Assembly: GCF_029633915.1 (NCBI RefSeq)
Contig: NZ_CP091092.1
Coordinates: forward strand, 1,240,001 to 1,304,000
Reading direction: 5' to 3'
From: Methanomicrobium antiquum
GTDB lineage: Archaea > Halobacteriota > Methanomicrobia > Methanomicrobiales > Methanomicrobiaceae
Length of the DNA stretch: 64,000 bases
Position 1 is the first letter of the stretch; every line of letters begins with the position of its first letter. The notes below the pieces were generated by a model. That model saw only the letters and a program-made list of their open reading frames with translations, had not been told where the DNA came from and did not search any database. Positions 47,191 through 56,945 of the stretch are shown piece by piece. The position numbers and the translations under genes are program-made.

Positions 47191-48423
47191 TCACTCAACC
47201 GGTTTTCCGCAATTTGCACAAAATTTTACACCAGGCTCTAAATCAGCACCACAGTTTGAGCATTTGGCAGAGCCCATAGGATTTCCACAGTTAGGGCAGA
47301 ATTTTGCACCTTTAGGAACATCAAAACTGCACTTTGGACACTTAACAGTATCACCTGACTGAGGTGCACCACAGTTTGGACAAAACTTTGCTCCGGGACT
47401 TAACGGATGGCCGCATTTAACACAGGGGTTACCTGCACCCTGCTGATTAGAACCCTGTTGTTGCTGTTGCGGGCCTGAGCCAAAGGCTCCCGGCGCTCCG
47501 CCACCTCCTCCCATGCCTGCACCCATGGACTGTCCCATGACATTTGCCATTGAAAAGCCTGCACCCATGCCTGCACCCATCGTTGCAAAGCCTGCTCCTT
47601 CGCCCGGGCCTCCGCCCTGGGCGGCTCCCTGGCCAATATCCTCAATAGCTCTTCCGGTCTGGTACTGCATGTAGTTTACGCCAAGTGCTGACATTGCACC
47701 ACGCTTATCAACAGCCTGCTGTACCTCTTCAGGAAGATTGATGTTTAAACCTGAGAACTTTGTAATCTTAAGACCATACTGCTCGGTCTCACCAGTAAGT
47801 TTGGAGATGCATAACTGCTCTATTTCCGAGAGATATGCAGGCATGTCCAAAACACCCATATTCTGTTTGGATTTTAACTCTCCTAAGGTGTCATTTAAGA
47901 TCATTACAATCTGATCTTTAAGCCAGCCGATAATCTCGTCTGACTTTGTCATTCCCTTAGTGCCTACAAACTGGGTGATAAGAAGCATCGGGTCAGTGAC
48001 TTTGTATGCATACTGGCCAAACACACGAAGCCTGACAACGCCAAAATCAACATCACGGAAACTCAAAGGCTCGGATGTTCCAAAGTTGGAACGGAATTCA
48101 CGTTTCTGAACCCAGTAAAACTCTCCAATCTGAGTTACACCGACAACAGCCTTTCCAATGCTTTGAAGACCGGTGATGTTCTGCGTTGTCATTGCATATC
48201 TGTCAGGGCGGTCAAAAACCTGCATGGCTTTGCCGTCACGGAAGAATACACCGTATTCATCCTCCCTTACCATCACATTGTCATTCCACCGGATGTTTCT
48301 TGGAAGACGCCAGATGAGATTATCACCCTTATTTTCCTCAACCCAGTAAAATCCTTTTCTTGAGTCTGCACCGTTGATGTCGCTTCCACCGTGATAATCC
48401 GGTCTTTTGCCAAAAAGAGCCAT
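47191..48423 (-). CDS. SPFH-domain protein with three C-terminal zinc ribbons
   Basis: A 410-residue protein of the 'virion core protein'/YdjP-like SPFH group: SPFH fold at about 20-250 (REDEYGVFFRDGKAMQVF, FDGPDR-type segments, QFVGTKGMTKSDEIIGWLKD), a Gly/Met/Gln-rich linker (about 260-325), then three zinc ribbons of the form CVKCG...CPNCG, CPKCS...CPNCG and CSNCG...CANCG (about 330-410). SPFH proteins form membrane-associated rings. It is the last gene of a six-gene operon, starting directly at the previous stop. Confidence 0.85.
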   Translation of the reverse strand: MALFGKRPDYHGGSDINGADSRKGFYWVEENKGDNLIWRLPRNIRWNDNVMVREDEYGVFFRDGKAMQVFDRPDRYAMTTQNITGLQSIGKAVVGVTQIGEFYWVQKREFRSNFGTSEPLSFRDVDFGVVRLRVFGQYAYKVTDPMLLITQFVGTKGMTKSDEIIGWLKDQIVMILNDTLGELKSKQNMGVLDMPAYLSEIEQLCISKLTGETEQYGLKITKFSGLNINLPEEVQQAVDKRGAMSALGVNYMQYQTGRAIEDIGQGAAQGGGPGEGAGFATMGAGMGAGFSMANVMGQSMGAGMGGGGGAPGAFGSGPQQQQQGSNQQGAGNPCVKCGHPLSPGAKFCPNCGAPQSGDTVKCPKCSFDVPKGAKFCPNCGNPMGSAKCSNCGADLEPGVKFCANCGKPVE

Positions 48424-48960
48424 CTAAAATGCCCCCAGATCTGCCATTGTATTATGTCTTTCCTTAAACACGTTTAAAAACAAAACAGCATTCTTCTTTG
48501 TCTGTGCACAGGATTTTTTCATAGACATGAAATCTCCTGTTTCTGCATCAAGAAGAATACTTTCTGCCTCCTGACTCATACTCTCAACAAGACCAATCAT
48601 ATTGAGATCATAATCATAAAGTGCCTCAAGCTGGTCTTGGTCAATTCTGTAATTGGGAGAAATTCCTGAATATCCCTGATCTGCATGCCTTACTTTCTTC
48701 TCTGCAAGCGAAACCTTTGATATAAGCTCACCAATCTCATTCATAACATCCAGGTTTAGTGCTTTTGCCGCAGCTTCTCTTGCATTTTCAAGAGGTGCAG
48801 ATACATCAGTTTTAATCTTATCTGCAAGCTGAACTCTTAAGAGGCTGTCTGCAATCCTTAAATCCTCTCTCTTTCGATAACCACGAAATCCGGGGATTGC
48901 AAGCTGGATATTCTTTAAAAGCCCCCTGTCTTCTGTAACTCTGTCTCTTAAATCAACCAT
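48424..48960 (-). CDS. Helical protein of the SPFH operon, unknown function
   Basis: A 178-residue, almost wholly helical protein with no cysteines except one, no membrane segment and no recognised motif (start MVDLRDRVTEDRGLLKNIQL). The pattern of long amphipathic helices (ENAREAAAKALNLDVMNEIGELISKV) suggests a coiled-coil partner for the SPFH protein, whose gene follows with no gap. Function unknown. Confidence 0.75.
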   Translation of the reverse strand: MVDLRDRVTEDRGLLKNIQLAIPGFRGYRKREDLRIADSLLRVQLADKIKTDVSAPLENAREAAAKALNLDVMNEIGELISKVSLAEKKVRHADQGYSGISPNYRIDQDQLEALYDYDLNMIGLVESMSQEAESILLDAETGDFMSMKKSCAQTKKNAVLFLNVFKERHNTMADLGAF

Positions 48961-48989
48961 TTAATTCATCCCCTGATAAAAATAGGGGT

Positions 48990-49334
48990 TTACTTCTTAG
49001 AGTAAGTGTAAACCATGTATGCCAGGGCGGCACCCACAATTATTCCACCAAGAAGCGGTACAACCGGAACGTCAGGCCCGGCAGGGCGGGTTAGAATTGC
49101 AACTACACCTATAATTCCAAGCAGTCCTGCAAATCCTGCAAGATATACGTTTTTCTCGCCAATGCCCATTGCAAGAACTCCAAGAATCATTGCAAGACCT
49201 ATAAAGAATACTGCTGCTGTGTAGTTCATATCCCAGTTTGATATCCATCCGACAAGGATAGAAACACCAAACATTAAAGCTACTGCAGTCCATCCCATTT
49301 GAAATCTTTTGTCATCTTCTTTCATGTAAATCAA
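48990..49334 (-). CDS. Small four-helix membrane protein of the SPFH operon
   Basis: A 114-residue integral membrane protein with four hydrophobic segments (WTAVALMFGVSILVGWI; YTAAVFFIGLAMILGVLAM; VYLAGFAGLLGIIGVVAIL; VVPLLGGIIVGAALAYMVYT). No motif is recognised. Both ends should face the cytoplasm. It lies between the zinc-ribbon genes and the SPFH pair with short spacers. Confidence 0.75.
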   Translation of the reverse strand: MIYMKEDDKRFQMGWTAVALMFGVSILVGWISNWDMNYTAAVFFIGLAMILGVLAMGIGEKNVYLAGFAGLLGIIGVVAILTRPAGPDVPVVPLLGGIIVGAALAYMVYTYSKK

Positions 49335-49339
49335 ACCTC

Positions 49340-49927
49340 CTAAATTCCCGGAGTGTATTTGTTTTTATTTCTATAGAACGGCATATAAATTATTCTATAG
49401 GAATTGATGTCAAAGTCATAATCTATCTCCTGAAGTGTTCCTGAGATATCGGCCTCATGCCTTAAAAACATAAACTCAGAATGCTGTTTTGCCGCCTCAT
49501 TGTCAATTACAGCAGGAACTCTTGAAATTCCATTAAAACTTTGATTTTCTTCAATTACAGGTGGTTCAAGTGTGAAATCAACATTCCATTCTTTTACGAT
49601 ATCAGGTGCAATGTCGGCGGCACATACGAAAAGATTCTGGTTTCCTGCCATTTTTTTCTCACTTTTTATGAATCTCATGATTCTTCCGCCGACAATCTTT
49701 TCCTTATTTACTTTTATATCAACGTTTATAACCCAGAATGGCATGTACACCTTTTCAGAACCGCCCTCTTTTTTATACGCGGCAATTGTGCTGTCCACTT
49801 TTTGGACATCTCCATTTAAAAATTCCATAATATTTTCGCATTTACTGCAGATAAAGATGTTATCCCGCTCTTTAGAGGTAAGAGGCGTTCCACAGTTTGT
49901 GCATTTGAGAGTCTTTAAAGAAACCAT
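49340..49927 (-). CDS. Zinc-ribbon protein of the SPFH operon (short paralogue)
   Basis: A 195-residue protein with an N-terminal zinc ribbon CTNCG...CSKC (residues 9-35) and then a beta-rich domain containing PFWVINVDIKV and a repeated YMPFY near the end. No membrane segment. The [Y/M]PFW pattern is shared with the two upstream genes, so the three are probably paralogues. Function unknown. Confidence 0.72.
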   Translation of the reverse strand: MVSLKTLKCTNCGTPLTSKERDNIFICSKCENIMEFLNGDVQKVDSTIAAYKKEGGSEKVYMPFWVINVDIKVNKEKIVGGRIMRFIKSEKKMAGNQNLFVCAADIAPDIVKEWNVDFTLEPPVIEENQSFNGISRVPAVIDNEAAKQHSEFMFLRHEADISGTLQEIDYDFDINSYRIIYMPFYRNKNKYTPGI

Positions 49928-49929
49928 GA

Positions 49930-50964
49930 TTACTTCCTCCTAAGCAATATCTCAACATTTCCTGTTTTAGAGTACTGCTGTGCATCTGTCGCCTGTCCTG
50001 ATTTTTTAAACATTGCTGTTAAGTTTATTGAGGGTTTTTGAAGATCTCCGACAATTATCTCTGATCTGTACCTGAACTGATAATAAGACATGTATAAAAC
50101 TGTAAGTCCGACAATGCTTGTTGCAACAACAAGGCCACTTTCAGAAAGAATTGAAAATCCAAGACCTATTCCTGTTATTGCACCACCAATACTTCCTCCT
50201 GCACCGATAGAAAGACTCTGATAGAGAGGATCTCCTGGTGCTCTTCCGGATAAAATGTCACCTGTGACTCCGTCTGCGACTGCAAAGTAATCTCTGTCTG
50301 AATAGTTGTATCTTACAACCCAGAAAGGATAGAATATAAGCTCAAATGCCTTTGGATCAACAAACACTTTTGAAAATGTAACTTTTTCAATTCTTCCTCT
50401 TGCATTTGAATAAGTCATGTCAGCAATTTTTTTCCTGCCTTCTTCTATTGCCTCACTTTTTGATTCAGTTGCTTCAAAGGTTGGAATCTCCTCTTCTTCA
50501 TAAGGAACAATATCACCTTTTAAATTTCGAAGATAAGAAACGCCAATATCTCCTGCATCGCAGGCAATTAATGTATAGAGATAATCAGAATCCCAGACAT
50601 TATTGTAATAATTTTTAGTTGTCTTTCCATCGTCATCCTTGTCTTCAGAGTAACCGCACAAAATTGCCTTTCCTCTTCCAACAAGACGCCAGAATGGCAG
50701 GTATAATGGATAAGCCTCAGTTATTTCTCCCTTTTCAGGCAGATCACGTGCTTTAAATCCGCCTTCAAACCAGTTTTTGACAGTTGATACAGCCTTGTCA
50801 CGGTCAAGGACCATCTTATACATGAATTTTGCTATTCCCTCTTTTGTTTCAAGAGAATGCACACTGTTGCAGAACGGACATAATACAATCTGTTCTCCTT
50901 CCAAAATCTCTACTCTTCCTCCACAGGAAGGACAACTCATTCCAAAAACTATTCTTTCTGCCAT
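49930..50964 (-). CDS. Zinc-ribbon membrane protein of the SPFH operon
   Basis: A 344-residue protein: N-terminal zinc ribbon CPSCG...CPFC (about 10-32), two copies of a domain with the YLPFW / FYPFWVVRY signature (about 90 and 215), then two C-terminal membrane segments (IGGAITGIGLGFSIL; LVVATSIVGLTVLYMSYYQF) and a cytoplasmic tail. It overlaps its upstream paralogue by one base. Zinc-ribbon proteins of this kind occur beside SPFH proteins in bacteria and archaea, but no function is established. Confidence 0.78.
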   Translation of the reverse strand: MAERIVFGMSCPSCGGRVEILEGEQIVLCPFCNSVHSLETKEGIAKFMYKMVLDRDKAVSTVKNWFEGGFKARDLPEKGEITEAYPLYLPFWRLVGRGKAILCGYSEDKDDDGKTTKNYYNNVWDSDYLYTLIACDAGDIGVSYLRNLKGDIVPYEEEEIPTFEATESKSEAIEEGRKKIADMTYSNARGRIEKVTFSKVFVDPKAFELIFYPFWVVRYNYSDRDYFAVADGVTGDILSGRAPGDPLYQSLSIGAGGSIGGAITGIGLGFSILSESGLVVATSIVGLTVLYMSYYQFRYRSEIIVGDLQKPSINLTAMFKKSGQATDAQQYSKTGNVEILLRRK

Positions 50965-51746
50965 TAGAAAGCCTCCACAGCACTTTGTGACTCACCTGGC
51001 ATTTCAGATGTTTTTGTAACCTTCATTGCAAAGTAATAACCTATGAAAAACGCTGCAATTATCAGAGCATAAAAAATAAAAGATACAATCATTCCCAAAA
51101 GCCCTCCAAGGAATGCAAGGCCAAAGCTTGCCATTGCTACAAGACCATAAGGAACTGATGATCTTGTTGGATAATTTGCAGAATATACTTTGCCTGATGA
51201 TCCGTCAATTATAATCTTGTAGACCTGGCCGTTAAATTCATAGTCAATTTCAAATATCGGGAAGTATACTAAAGCCTGCTCTTTTCCAACTCCTTCAAGG
51301 TCGTTTATGTATGCATCCATACCGAAATCGACATCTAAGACTTTTGCATCACCTGGATTGAAGGATTCATCAAATATCTTTATGTCTCCTGCAGGAATTG
51401 TCAGATTGTTCATTCCCGGAAGAATTGTTCCTTTGGCAGGTTTTACATAGAACTTTTCTTTTCCGTTGACATCTCTTCTAAACTGGTACACCGGGAAATA
51501 CTGCTTGTTAAATCCTGTTATTTTAGCCTTTGATTCAAGCTCTTTGTCAGCCTGAGGATTTGCAGTCCACCTTTTAAATATTCCTTTTGCTTTTTCATCA
51601 CTTATGAAGAAGGGAAGGACATAGTAAAACATCACTCCGCTTCTGTCAACAAAAACAGTAGTACCGCAGTATTTGCAGTTTATAAAATGAACGCCTGTAC
51701 TGACGTTTACATTTGCACCACATTTTGGGCATGCGAAACTCGACAT
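50964..51746 (-). CDS. Zinc-ribbon membrane protein, first gene of the SPFH operon
   Basis: A 260-residue protein with an N-terminal zinc ribbon CPKCG...CKYCG (about 5-27), a YYVLPFF...RW central domain, YFPIFEIDYEFNGQ near 170 and two membrane segments at 200-245 (GLVAMASFGLAFLGGLLGMIVSFIFYA...). It leads the operon. An A/T-rich 278-bp spacer without a gene lies upstream; it contains the inverted pair ATGATG/CATCAT at about 51951-51972. Confidence 0.76.
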   Translation of the reverse strand: MSSFACPKCGANVNVSTGVHFINCKYCGTTVFVDRSGVMFYYVLPFFISDEKAKGIFKRWTANPQADKELESKAKITGFNKQYFPVYQFRRDVNGKEKFYVKPAKGTILPGMNNLTIPAGDIKIFDESFNPGDAKVLDVDFGMDAYINDLEGVGKEQALVYFPIFEIDYEFNGQVYKIIIDGSSGKVYSANYPTRSSVPYGLVAMASFGLAFLGGLLGMIVSFIFYALIIAAFFIGYYFAMKVTKTSEMPGESQSAVEAF

Positions 51747-52024
51747 CTAAACTTAATAACGCCAGCCAAATTAATATTTCTTTCGGGTATTACTCTATCT
51801 AATAGCGCCAAATTAATATTCAGACAAATATACAAAAAAAATGTTACGAACTGGATATTTAACAAGTGAACCCTAAAAAAATCCCTTAAAAACACTTTCA
51901 TGATTTACCATGAGAGCCAAAATTCCAAAAAAGACTGTTACTGTTTTTTTATGATGGTAATTACTCATCATGCAGATTTTGAATATGAAAAAAAATTGAT
52001 TTGAAAATAAAAAGTAATTCAGAT

Positions 52025-52378
52025 TTAGACAACAGGGTTTTTGATTATCTTTACCTGAACATTGGCATCTGAACCAAGCCCGATTAATGCCCAGTTCTTT
52101 ACTGTCATTGTTGTATCTTCTGTAAGAGTTACTACTTTATCAAAGGTCTTTTTGCCCTTTTGATCATAATCTGCGACAGTGTCAAATAATACATCAATAT
52201 CAGTGTCAGATGTAAGCGTTATTTTGTATGTTCCTGCAGAAAGCAGATAGAGGTGCTGATCGTTGTCAGGTACACTAATCACTTCATCGGTAATTACTTC
52301 ATTTTGGGATGTACATCCGGAAGACAAAACAGACAGCAGAAGTACAAATAATCCCAGACCAAAAATTATCTTTTTCAT
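52025..52378 (-). CDS. Small lipoprotein
   Basis: A 117-residue protein with a signal segment and lipobox (LSSGC, Cys22) followed by a small beta domain (LYLLSAGTYKITLTSDTDIDV). It is probably attached outside the membrane. Not recognised further. It reads left, 250 bases downstream of another lipoprotein gene. Confidence 0.65.
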   Translation of the reverse strand: MKKIIFGLGLFVLLLSVLSSGCTSQNEVITDEVISVPDNDQHLYLLSAGTYKITLTSDTDIDVLFDTVADYDQKGKKTFDKVVTLTEDTTMTVKNWALIGLGSDANVQVKIIKNPVV

Positions 52379-52637
52379 GAATAAAATCCCGCCTCTCTGA
52401 TATTTATATTTTTTGAAAAAACAAAGACCACATTCATGGATATTTGAGAGGAAAGATCAATAAAAACAAATTAAAAATTACATAAATCAATAAAAAATTA
52501 TTAAATTTTTCAAACAGTTAGTGAAACAGATAGTTCATGCAACTGGTTCATGGTAATCAGATTCGAATTTTATAAAAGTTAGTAAAAAAATTGGTTTAAT
52601 AAAACAAAAAAAAAATGATTATAAAGTTTTACTCTTT

Positions 52638-52982
52638 TTAAGCGACCTTTTCAAGTGAAAGACTGACAGTTTTTCCCAAAATAACATATTCAAATGAAAG
52701 CTTTTTGCCGTCATCACTTACGCGGCCTGTAATCGGGTTTCCAACACCGAAATCCAGATCATATTCTTTATTGCTCTTGCTTGTCCATTTTCCATCTGTT
52801 CCGACTCCATTTACAGAAAAAATGAATGTTCCGTCTTCATAAAATGTTGATTCAATATTTACAAGAGGAATTGTATACTCTTTCCAGTAGCCAACAATGG
52901 GATCAGGTCCCATACAGCCTGCGGCACCAGAAGCCGCAAGCAGACAAAGAATAATACCAACCAGATATCCAATCTTTTTCAT
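52638..52982 (-). CDS. Small lipoprotein (lipocalin-like beta domain)
   Basis: A 114-residue protein with lipobox AAGC (Cys23) and a domain starting GYWKEYTIPLVNIESTFYEDGTFIFSVNG..GKW, the strand pattern of small lipocalin-like/DUF5640-type domains found in archaeal lipoproteins. It reads left. Role unknown. Confidence 0.65.
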   Translation of the reverse strand: MKKIGYLVGIILCLLAASGAAGCMGPDPIVGYWKEYTIPLVNIESTFYEDGTFIFSVNGVGTDGKWTSKSNKEYDLDFGVGNPITGRVSDDGKKLSFEYVILGKTVSLSLEKVA

Positions 52983-53138
52983 ACCTTAAGATAAGTGTGA
53001 CACTTTATTAATATTAATTTCTAAATTCTGATTTGAAAAAAAGGGGATGAAAGATTAGGTTTCACTTACTTTTTCCAGATATAACCGATTTATAAATTTA
53101 GTCAGGAATGCTGATTTAATGAATAATAAACTGAATTT

Positions 53139-53358
53139 GCTATAAAAATCAAAAATTCCTGATAAACTTATCATCACTTTTTTGTGTGATGAAAAAAGCT
53201 CATCATGTGCGTTTGCTATAAAAATCAAAAATTCCTGATAGACTTATCATCACTTTTTTGTGTGATGAAAAAAGTTCATCATGTGCGTTTTGCTATGAAA
53301 GTTACTATGTAACTTACATGAAACAGTTAGCATGAAATATAATTTCATGAACGTTTTT
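53139..53358 (+). repeat. Intergenic modular repeat, copy L (module 1 tandemly doubled)
   Basis: Module 1 appears twice (53139-53214 and 53215-53291; 76 and 77 bp, nearly identical), followed by one module 2 (53292-53358). Each unit begins GCTAT(A/G)AAA and ends CATGTGCGTTT, so the unit boundary is directly visible. The flanking spacer (52983-53138, 53359-53406) has no gene. Confidence 0.9.
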
Positions 53359-53406
53359 TTAAGAAAAATAAAGGTTTTAAATTTTCAAAAGCTTACTTTG
53401 AAAATT

Positions 53407-53853
53407 TCAATCATATTTAGCGGCGGATATTTCCAGCACACCATTATTGTATTTGTATTTCATTGTCTCTTTTTTAATGTCAGGTATTTTTACCTCTGCA
53501 AAGTGTTTGATATTATCTTCAAAGGATGATATGTATATCAAATTCCCGTTTACAGAAACGGCAGTGTTTGACATATCAGAACCCGGAATATTCACATAGA
53601 CAATAACTAAATTTCCATCCTGATGAACTTCTGTATGCGGGTTATTTAAAATAAACCCGTCTTCGGAATTATTCATATTATTAAACGGCATGTCAATGTC
53701 CAATGGTATTAATTCAACAGGAAGTTTTCCGCCTGCTATTGTTATTGAAAAATTATTTCCAAATGGAAATATACCATTCTCTATCGCCTGTTCCAGGATT
53801 TTTCTGATTACGTCATTGAAATCCTTTTTTTTGTCTTTTTCATCTTCAGACAT
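53407..53853 (-). CDS. Hsp20/alpha-crystallin family protein
   Basis: A 148-residue protein: a charged N-terminal arm, then an alpha-crystallin-like domain (about residues 65-148) with TEVHQDGNLVIVYVNIPG and KYNNGVLEISAAKYD at the C-terminus, where the usual IXI tail is missing. Small heat-shock proteins hold unfolded proteins for refolding. The weak ACD match makes a divergent member likely. It is next to Cdc48. Confidence 0.75.
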   Translation of the reverse strand: MSEDEKDKKKDFNDVIRKILEQAIENGIFPFGNNFSITIAGGKLPVELIPLDIDMPFNNMNNSEDGFILNNPHTEVHQDGNLVIVYVNIPGSDMSNTAVSVNGNLIYISSFEDNIKHFAEVKIPDIKKETMKYKYNNGVLEISAAKYD

Positions 53854-53964
53854 TGGTTGTCTCCATAAAGGTTTGATTGTTTATTTTATCAAACCTGCCA
53901 CCATATGCGAATTTTTTCATCGTCATTAAAGGTTTTATTATTAATCTAATCCGGCTGACAGGTT

Positions 53965-56457
53965 TTACTGTTCAATTTTGGATATTAACTCGCCGGTTAA
54001 TTTTTTAATCTGTTCAAAGTCCTTTAATCTCGAATATGTGACTTTTTCAAGCTTTTTCCTGCACTCTGTTTTATCCTCTGCATCTTCGCCGAATTCTGAT
54101 CGCTTTATTGCTGATGCCGCTTTTTCGAGAATCTGCCTTTCATCTGTTGAATACATTACAGGCCACGCCTTTCTTTCGTATTCTTCAATTGCAGATTTAT
54201 CAAGAGAACTCTTAATTTTTTTCATTGCGGCATTGAAGTGCTCTTTTGTTACACGGACATTGTCCAAAACCTTCTGCCTTTCCTCTTCAGTTCTGCTGTC
54301 CATCAGTGTAATGAACTCACGCATTGCCTGAAGTTTTGCTTCACGAACAACAAGTTCAATATCTGCACCAACATAACCTTCACTTTGCAAAACAAGCTCA
54401 TCAATGCTTATATCTTCTGAGAGGAGGCTCTTTGAATTTTTAAGATATACTTCAAAGATTTTCTTTCTTCCTTTCGCATCCGGCGGTGGAACATAGATAA
54501 TTCTGTCAAGACGTCCAGGTCTCATAAGGGCTTCATCAAGCATATCAGGTCTGTTTGTCGCTCCAAGCACTGTTACGTTTTTAAGTTCTTCCAGACCGTC
54601 AAGTTCAGTTAATATCTGACTTACAACACTTTCTGTTACATGAGATGAACCCTCAAAAGTTCCTCTTTTTGGAAGCAAAGCGTCAATCTCATCGAAGAAT
54701 ATTATCGAGGGTGATGCCTGCCTTGCCTTTCTGAATATGTCACGGACTCCCTTTTCAGATTCTCCTACCCATTTTGAGAGAAGCTCAGGGCCTTTTACCG
54801 ATATGAAATTGCACTCGCTTTTGTTTGCAACCGCCTTTGCAAGAAGCGTTTTTCCTGTTCCCGGAGGGCCAAAGAGAAGGATTCCTGAAGGCGGTTTTGT
54901 ATCGAATTTATCAAATATCTCAGGGTATTTAAGCGGCCATTCTACAGATTCGGTAAGCTCTTTTTTGATATCTTCAAGCCCTCCGATGTCATCCCAGGAA
55001 ATATCAGGGATTTCAACAAGGACTTCACGCATGGCTGAAGGCTCAACATGTCTTAGGGCCTCTTCAAAGTCACTTCTTTTAACCTTTATTTTCTCAATAA
55101 TTTCTATTGGGATGTCTTCTCCGGTTTTAATATCCCTTAACTCTTCACGAAGTGCATGCATTGCGGCCTCTTTTACAAGCAGGGATATATCTGCTCCTAC
55201 AAATCCGTGTGTGACTGCCGAAAAGGGCTCGAGGAATTTCTTTCTTTTAATCTCGTCTTCATGCTTTTTCCCTTCGGTTTCTCCCATTTCTGCAAACTTA
55301 CGACTTAGTTCAACACTTTCTTCGCTTGATATGGAAATTTCTGATAAGTCAAGCGGAACTCCGCGTGTATGAACCTGGAATATTTCAAGACGTCCCTTCC
55401 TGTCAGGAATGCCGATTTCAATCTCCCTGTCAAATCGTCCGCCACGGCGAAGTGCCGGATCAATATTGTCAGGAAGGTTTGTTGCCGCAATGACAATTAC
55501 TTCGCCTCTTCCTTTAAGACCATCCATTAAGGATAAAAGCTGGGCGACAATTCTCCTTTCAACCTCGCCTTTGGTCTCTTCACGCTTTGGTGCGATTGAA
55601 TCAATTTCATCTATGAAGATTATTGTCGGAGCATTTTTTTGCGCCTCTTCAAAGACTTCTCTTAGTTTTCCTTCACTTTCACCATAATATTTGCTTACGA
55701 TTTCAGGACCGGAAAGTGTCATGAAATGAGCATCAACTTCGTTTGCGACTGCCTTTGCAATTAAGGTCTTTCCGGTTCCGGGAGGGCCGTAGAGTAAAAC
55801 TCCTTTTGGAGGCTCAATGCCTAATTTTTCAAATATTTCAGGATGTCTTAAGGGAAGCTCTATCATCTCCCTTACCTGATCCAGTTCTCTTCCAAGACCA
55901 CCGATATCTTCGTAATGAACATCAGGAACATCTTTTTTACTGCCCTCTTTTGGCTCATAGGGGGTATCTTTTATCTCAATCTCAGTTTCAGGACCGACAA
56001 TTGCAACACCTGAAGGTTTGACTTTTGATATGACAAATGTCAAAGCATTTCCCATTATGTTTACACGGAATGCCTGACCTTCGCTGACAGGTCTTCCGGA
56101 GAGGAGCCTTCCAATATACTGTTCTCCGCCGCGAAGTGATATTGGCTGAGTTGGATGAATTACAACCTTTTCAGCATACTTTGCATCGACTTTTCTGATA
56201 GTGACTTTTTCATCAATACCTGTCTGGATATTTCCACGGATATTTCCGTCAATCCGGATAATCGCCTTACCTGTGTCCTGAGAATAGCCGGTCCAGACAA
56301 TGGCGGCGGCTTTGTTCTTTCCGGAAATTTCTATCACATCGCCGCTTCTAAGATCAAGTGCATTCATTACATCAATGCTGATTCTTGCAATACCTCTTCC
56401 TGCATCCTCATGGAGTGCTTCTTTTACTGTGACTTCAAATGACTGTGAATTATTCAT
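53965..56457 (-). CDS. cdc48: Cdc48/VCP-type AAA+ ATPase
   Basis: An 830-residue CDC48 homologue. The N domain (1-180) is followed by D1 with GPPGTGKT near 222-229 and [10 protein letters not shown], and D2 with GPPGTGKT near 532-539 and [10 protein letters not shown]; both sensor/arginine-finger segments ([28 protein letters not shown]) are present. D1 contains an insert rich in Glu/Lys (about residues 390-410). The ring unfolds proteins for the proteasome. TATA box and GAGGT site are visible upstream. Confidence 0.96.
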   Translation of the reverse strand: MNNSQSFEVTVKEALHEDAGRGIARISIDVMNALDLRSGDVIEISGKNKAAAIVWTGYSQDTGKAIIRIDGNIRGNIQTGIDEKVTIRKVDAKYAEKVVIHPTQPISLRGGEQYIGRLLSGRPVSEGQAFRVNIMGNALTFVISKVKPSGVAIVGPETEIEIKDTPYEPKEGSKKDVPDVHYEDIGGLGRELDQVREMIELPLRHPEIFEKLGIEPPKGVLLYGPPGTGKTLIAKAVANEVDAHFMTLSGPEIVSKYYGESEGKLREVFEEAQKNAPTIIFIDEIDSIAPKREETKGEVERRIVAQLLSLMDGLKGRGEVIVIAATNLPDNIDPALRRGGRFDREIEIGIPDRKGRLEIFQVHTRGVPLDLSEISISSEESVELSRKFAEMGETEGKKHEDEIKRKKFLEPFSAVTHGFVGADISLLVKEAAMHALREELRDIKTGEDIPIEIIEKIKVKRSDFEEALRHVEPSAMREVLVEIPDISWDDIGGLEDIKKELTESVEWPLKYPEIFDKFDTKPPSGILLFGPPGTGKTLLAKAVANKSECNFISVKGPELLSKWVGESEKGVRDIFRKARQASPSIIFFDEIDALLPKRGTFEGSSHVTESVVSQILTELDGLEELKNVTVLGATNRPDMLDEALMRPGRLDRIIYVPPPDAKGRKKIFEVYLKNSKSLLSEDISIDELVLQSEGYVGADIELVVREAKLQAMREFITLMDSRTEEERQKVLDNVRVTKEHFNAAMKKIKSSLDKSAIEEYERKAWPVMYSTDERQILEKAASAIKRSEFGEDAEDKTECRKKLEKVTYSRLKDFEQIKKLTGELISKIEQ

Positions 56458-56498
56458 AATAATGTAACCTCTTTAGTTGATATTTACTTATAGTAATC

Positions 56499-56512
56499 AT
56501 ATATAATATATA
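56499..56512 (-). promoter_or_regulatory. TATA-box region of cdc48
   Basis: A TATATATTATATA-type stretch lies about 45 bases upstream of the cdc48 ATG, followed by the ribosome site GAGGT (56471-56467). This predicts a short leader of about 20-25 bases. Confidence 0.55.
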
Positions 56513-56744
56513 ATACAATGCTTCATGGCAACTTTTTTGAAAACAGTCATAATTTAAACTTTTACAAAAGATGCAGAGATTCAAAACAGCTTATGCCCGT
56601 TTTTAAATTTAAAAATAAGTGTGATTTTCCTAATCATCCGGACATATCAGTTCACATATTCTGATATCAATATACCAAAAATATGGCTCTTCGCAGTTTT
56701 GAATGGGTGAAATTTAATTTTAATACTCTGATGCCTTTTAATTT

Positions 56745-56891
56745 TTAATCTTTTTCGTATACAAACAAAATTTCCTCTTCTGTCTGCATCTCTTCATCCA
56801 TGTCATAGTCTTCTGTTTTGGAATGTCTTAATAAATATATGATTATCGCAATAAAAATTAAGGACGCTGCCAGTATGATTATAGTCATCAT
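56745..56891 (-). CDS. Small single-span membrane protein
   Basis: A 48-residue protein: MMTIIILAASLIFIAIIIYL is a membrane segment, followed by a strongly acidic tail (EDYDMDEEMQTEEE). The start lies behind GAGTGAAATT. Two ATG codons in a row; I take the first. It resembles small anchor peptides but is not recognised. It precedes the 619-bp duplication. Confidence 0.55.
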   Translation of the reverse strand: MMTIIILAASLIFIAIIIYLLRHSKTEDYDMDEEMQTEEEILFVYEKD

Positions 56892-56945
56892 AATTTCACT
56901 CTTCTAAATAGTTTTAGTCGGGGCTATTAAATTCTGAGCATCCTT

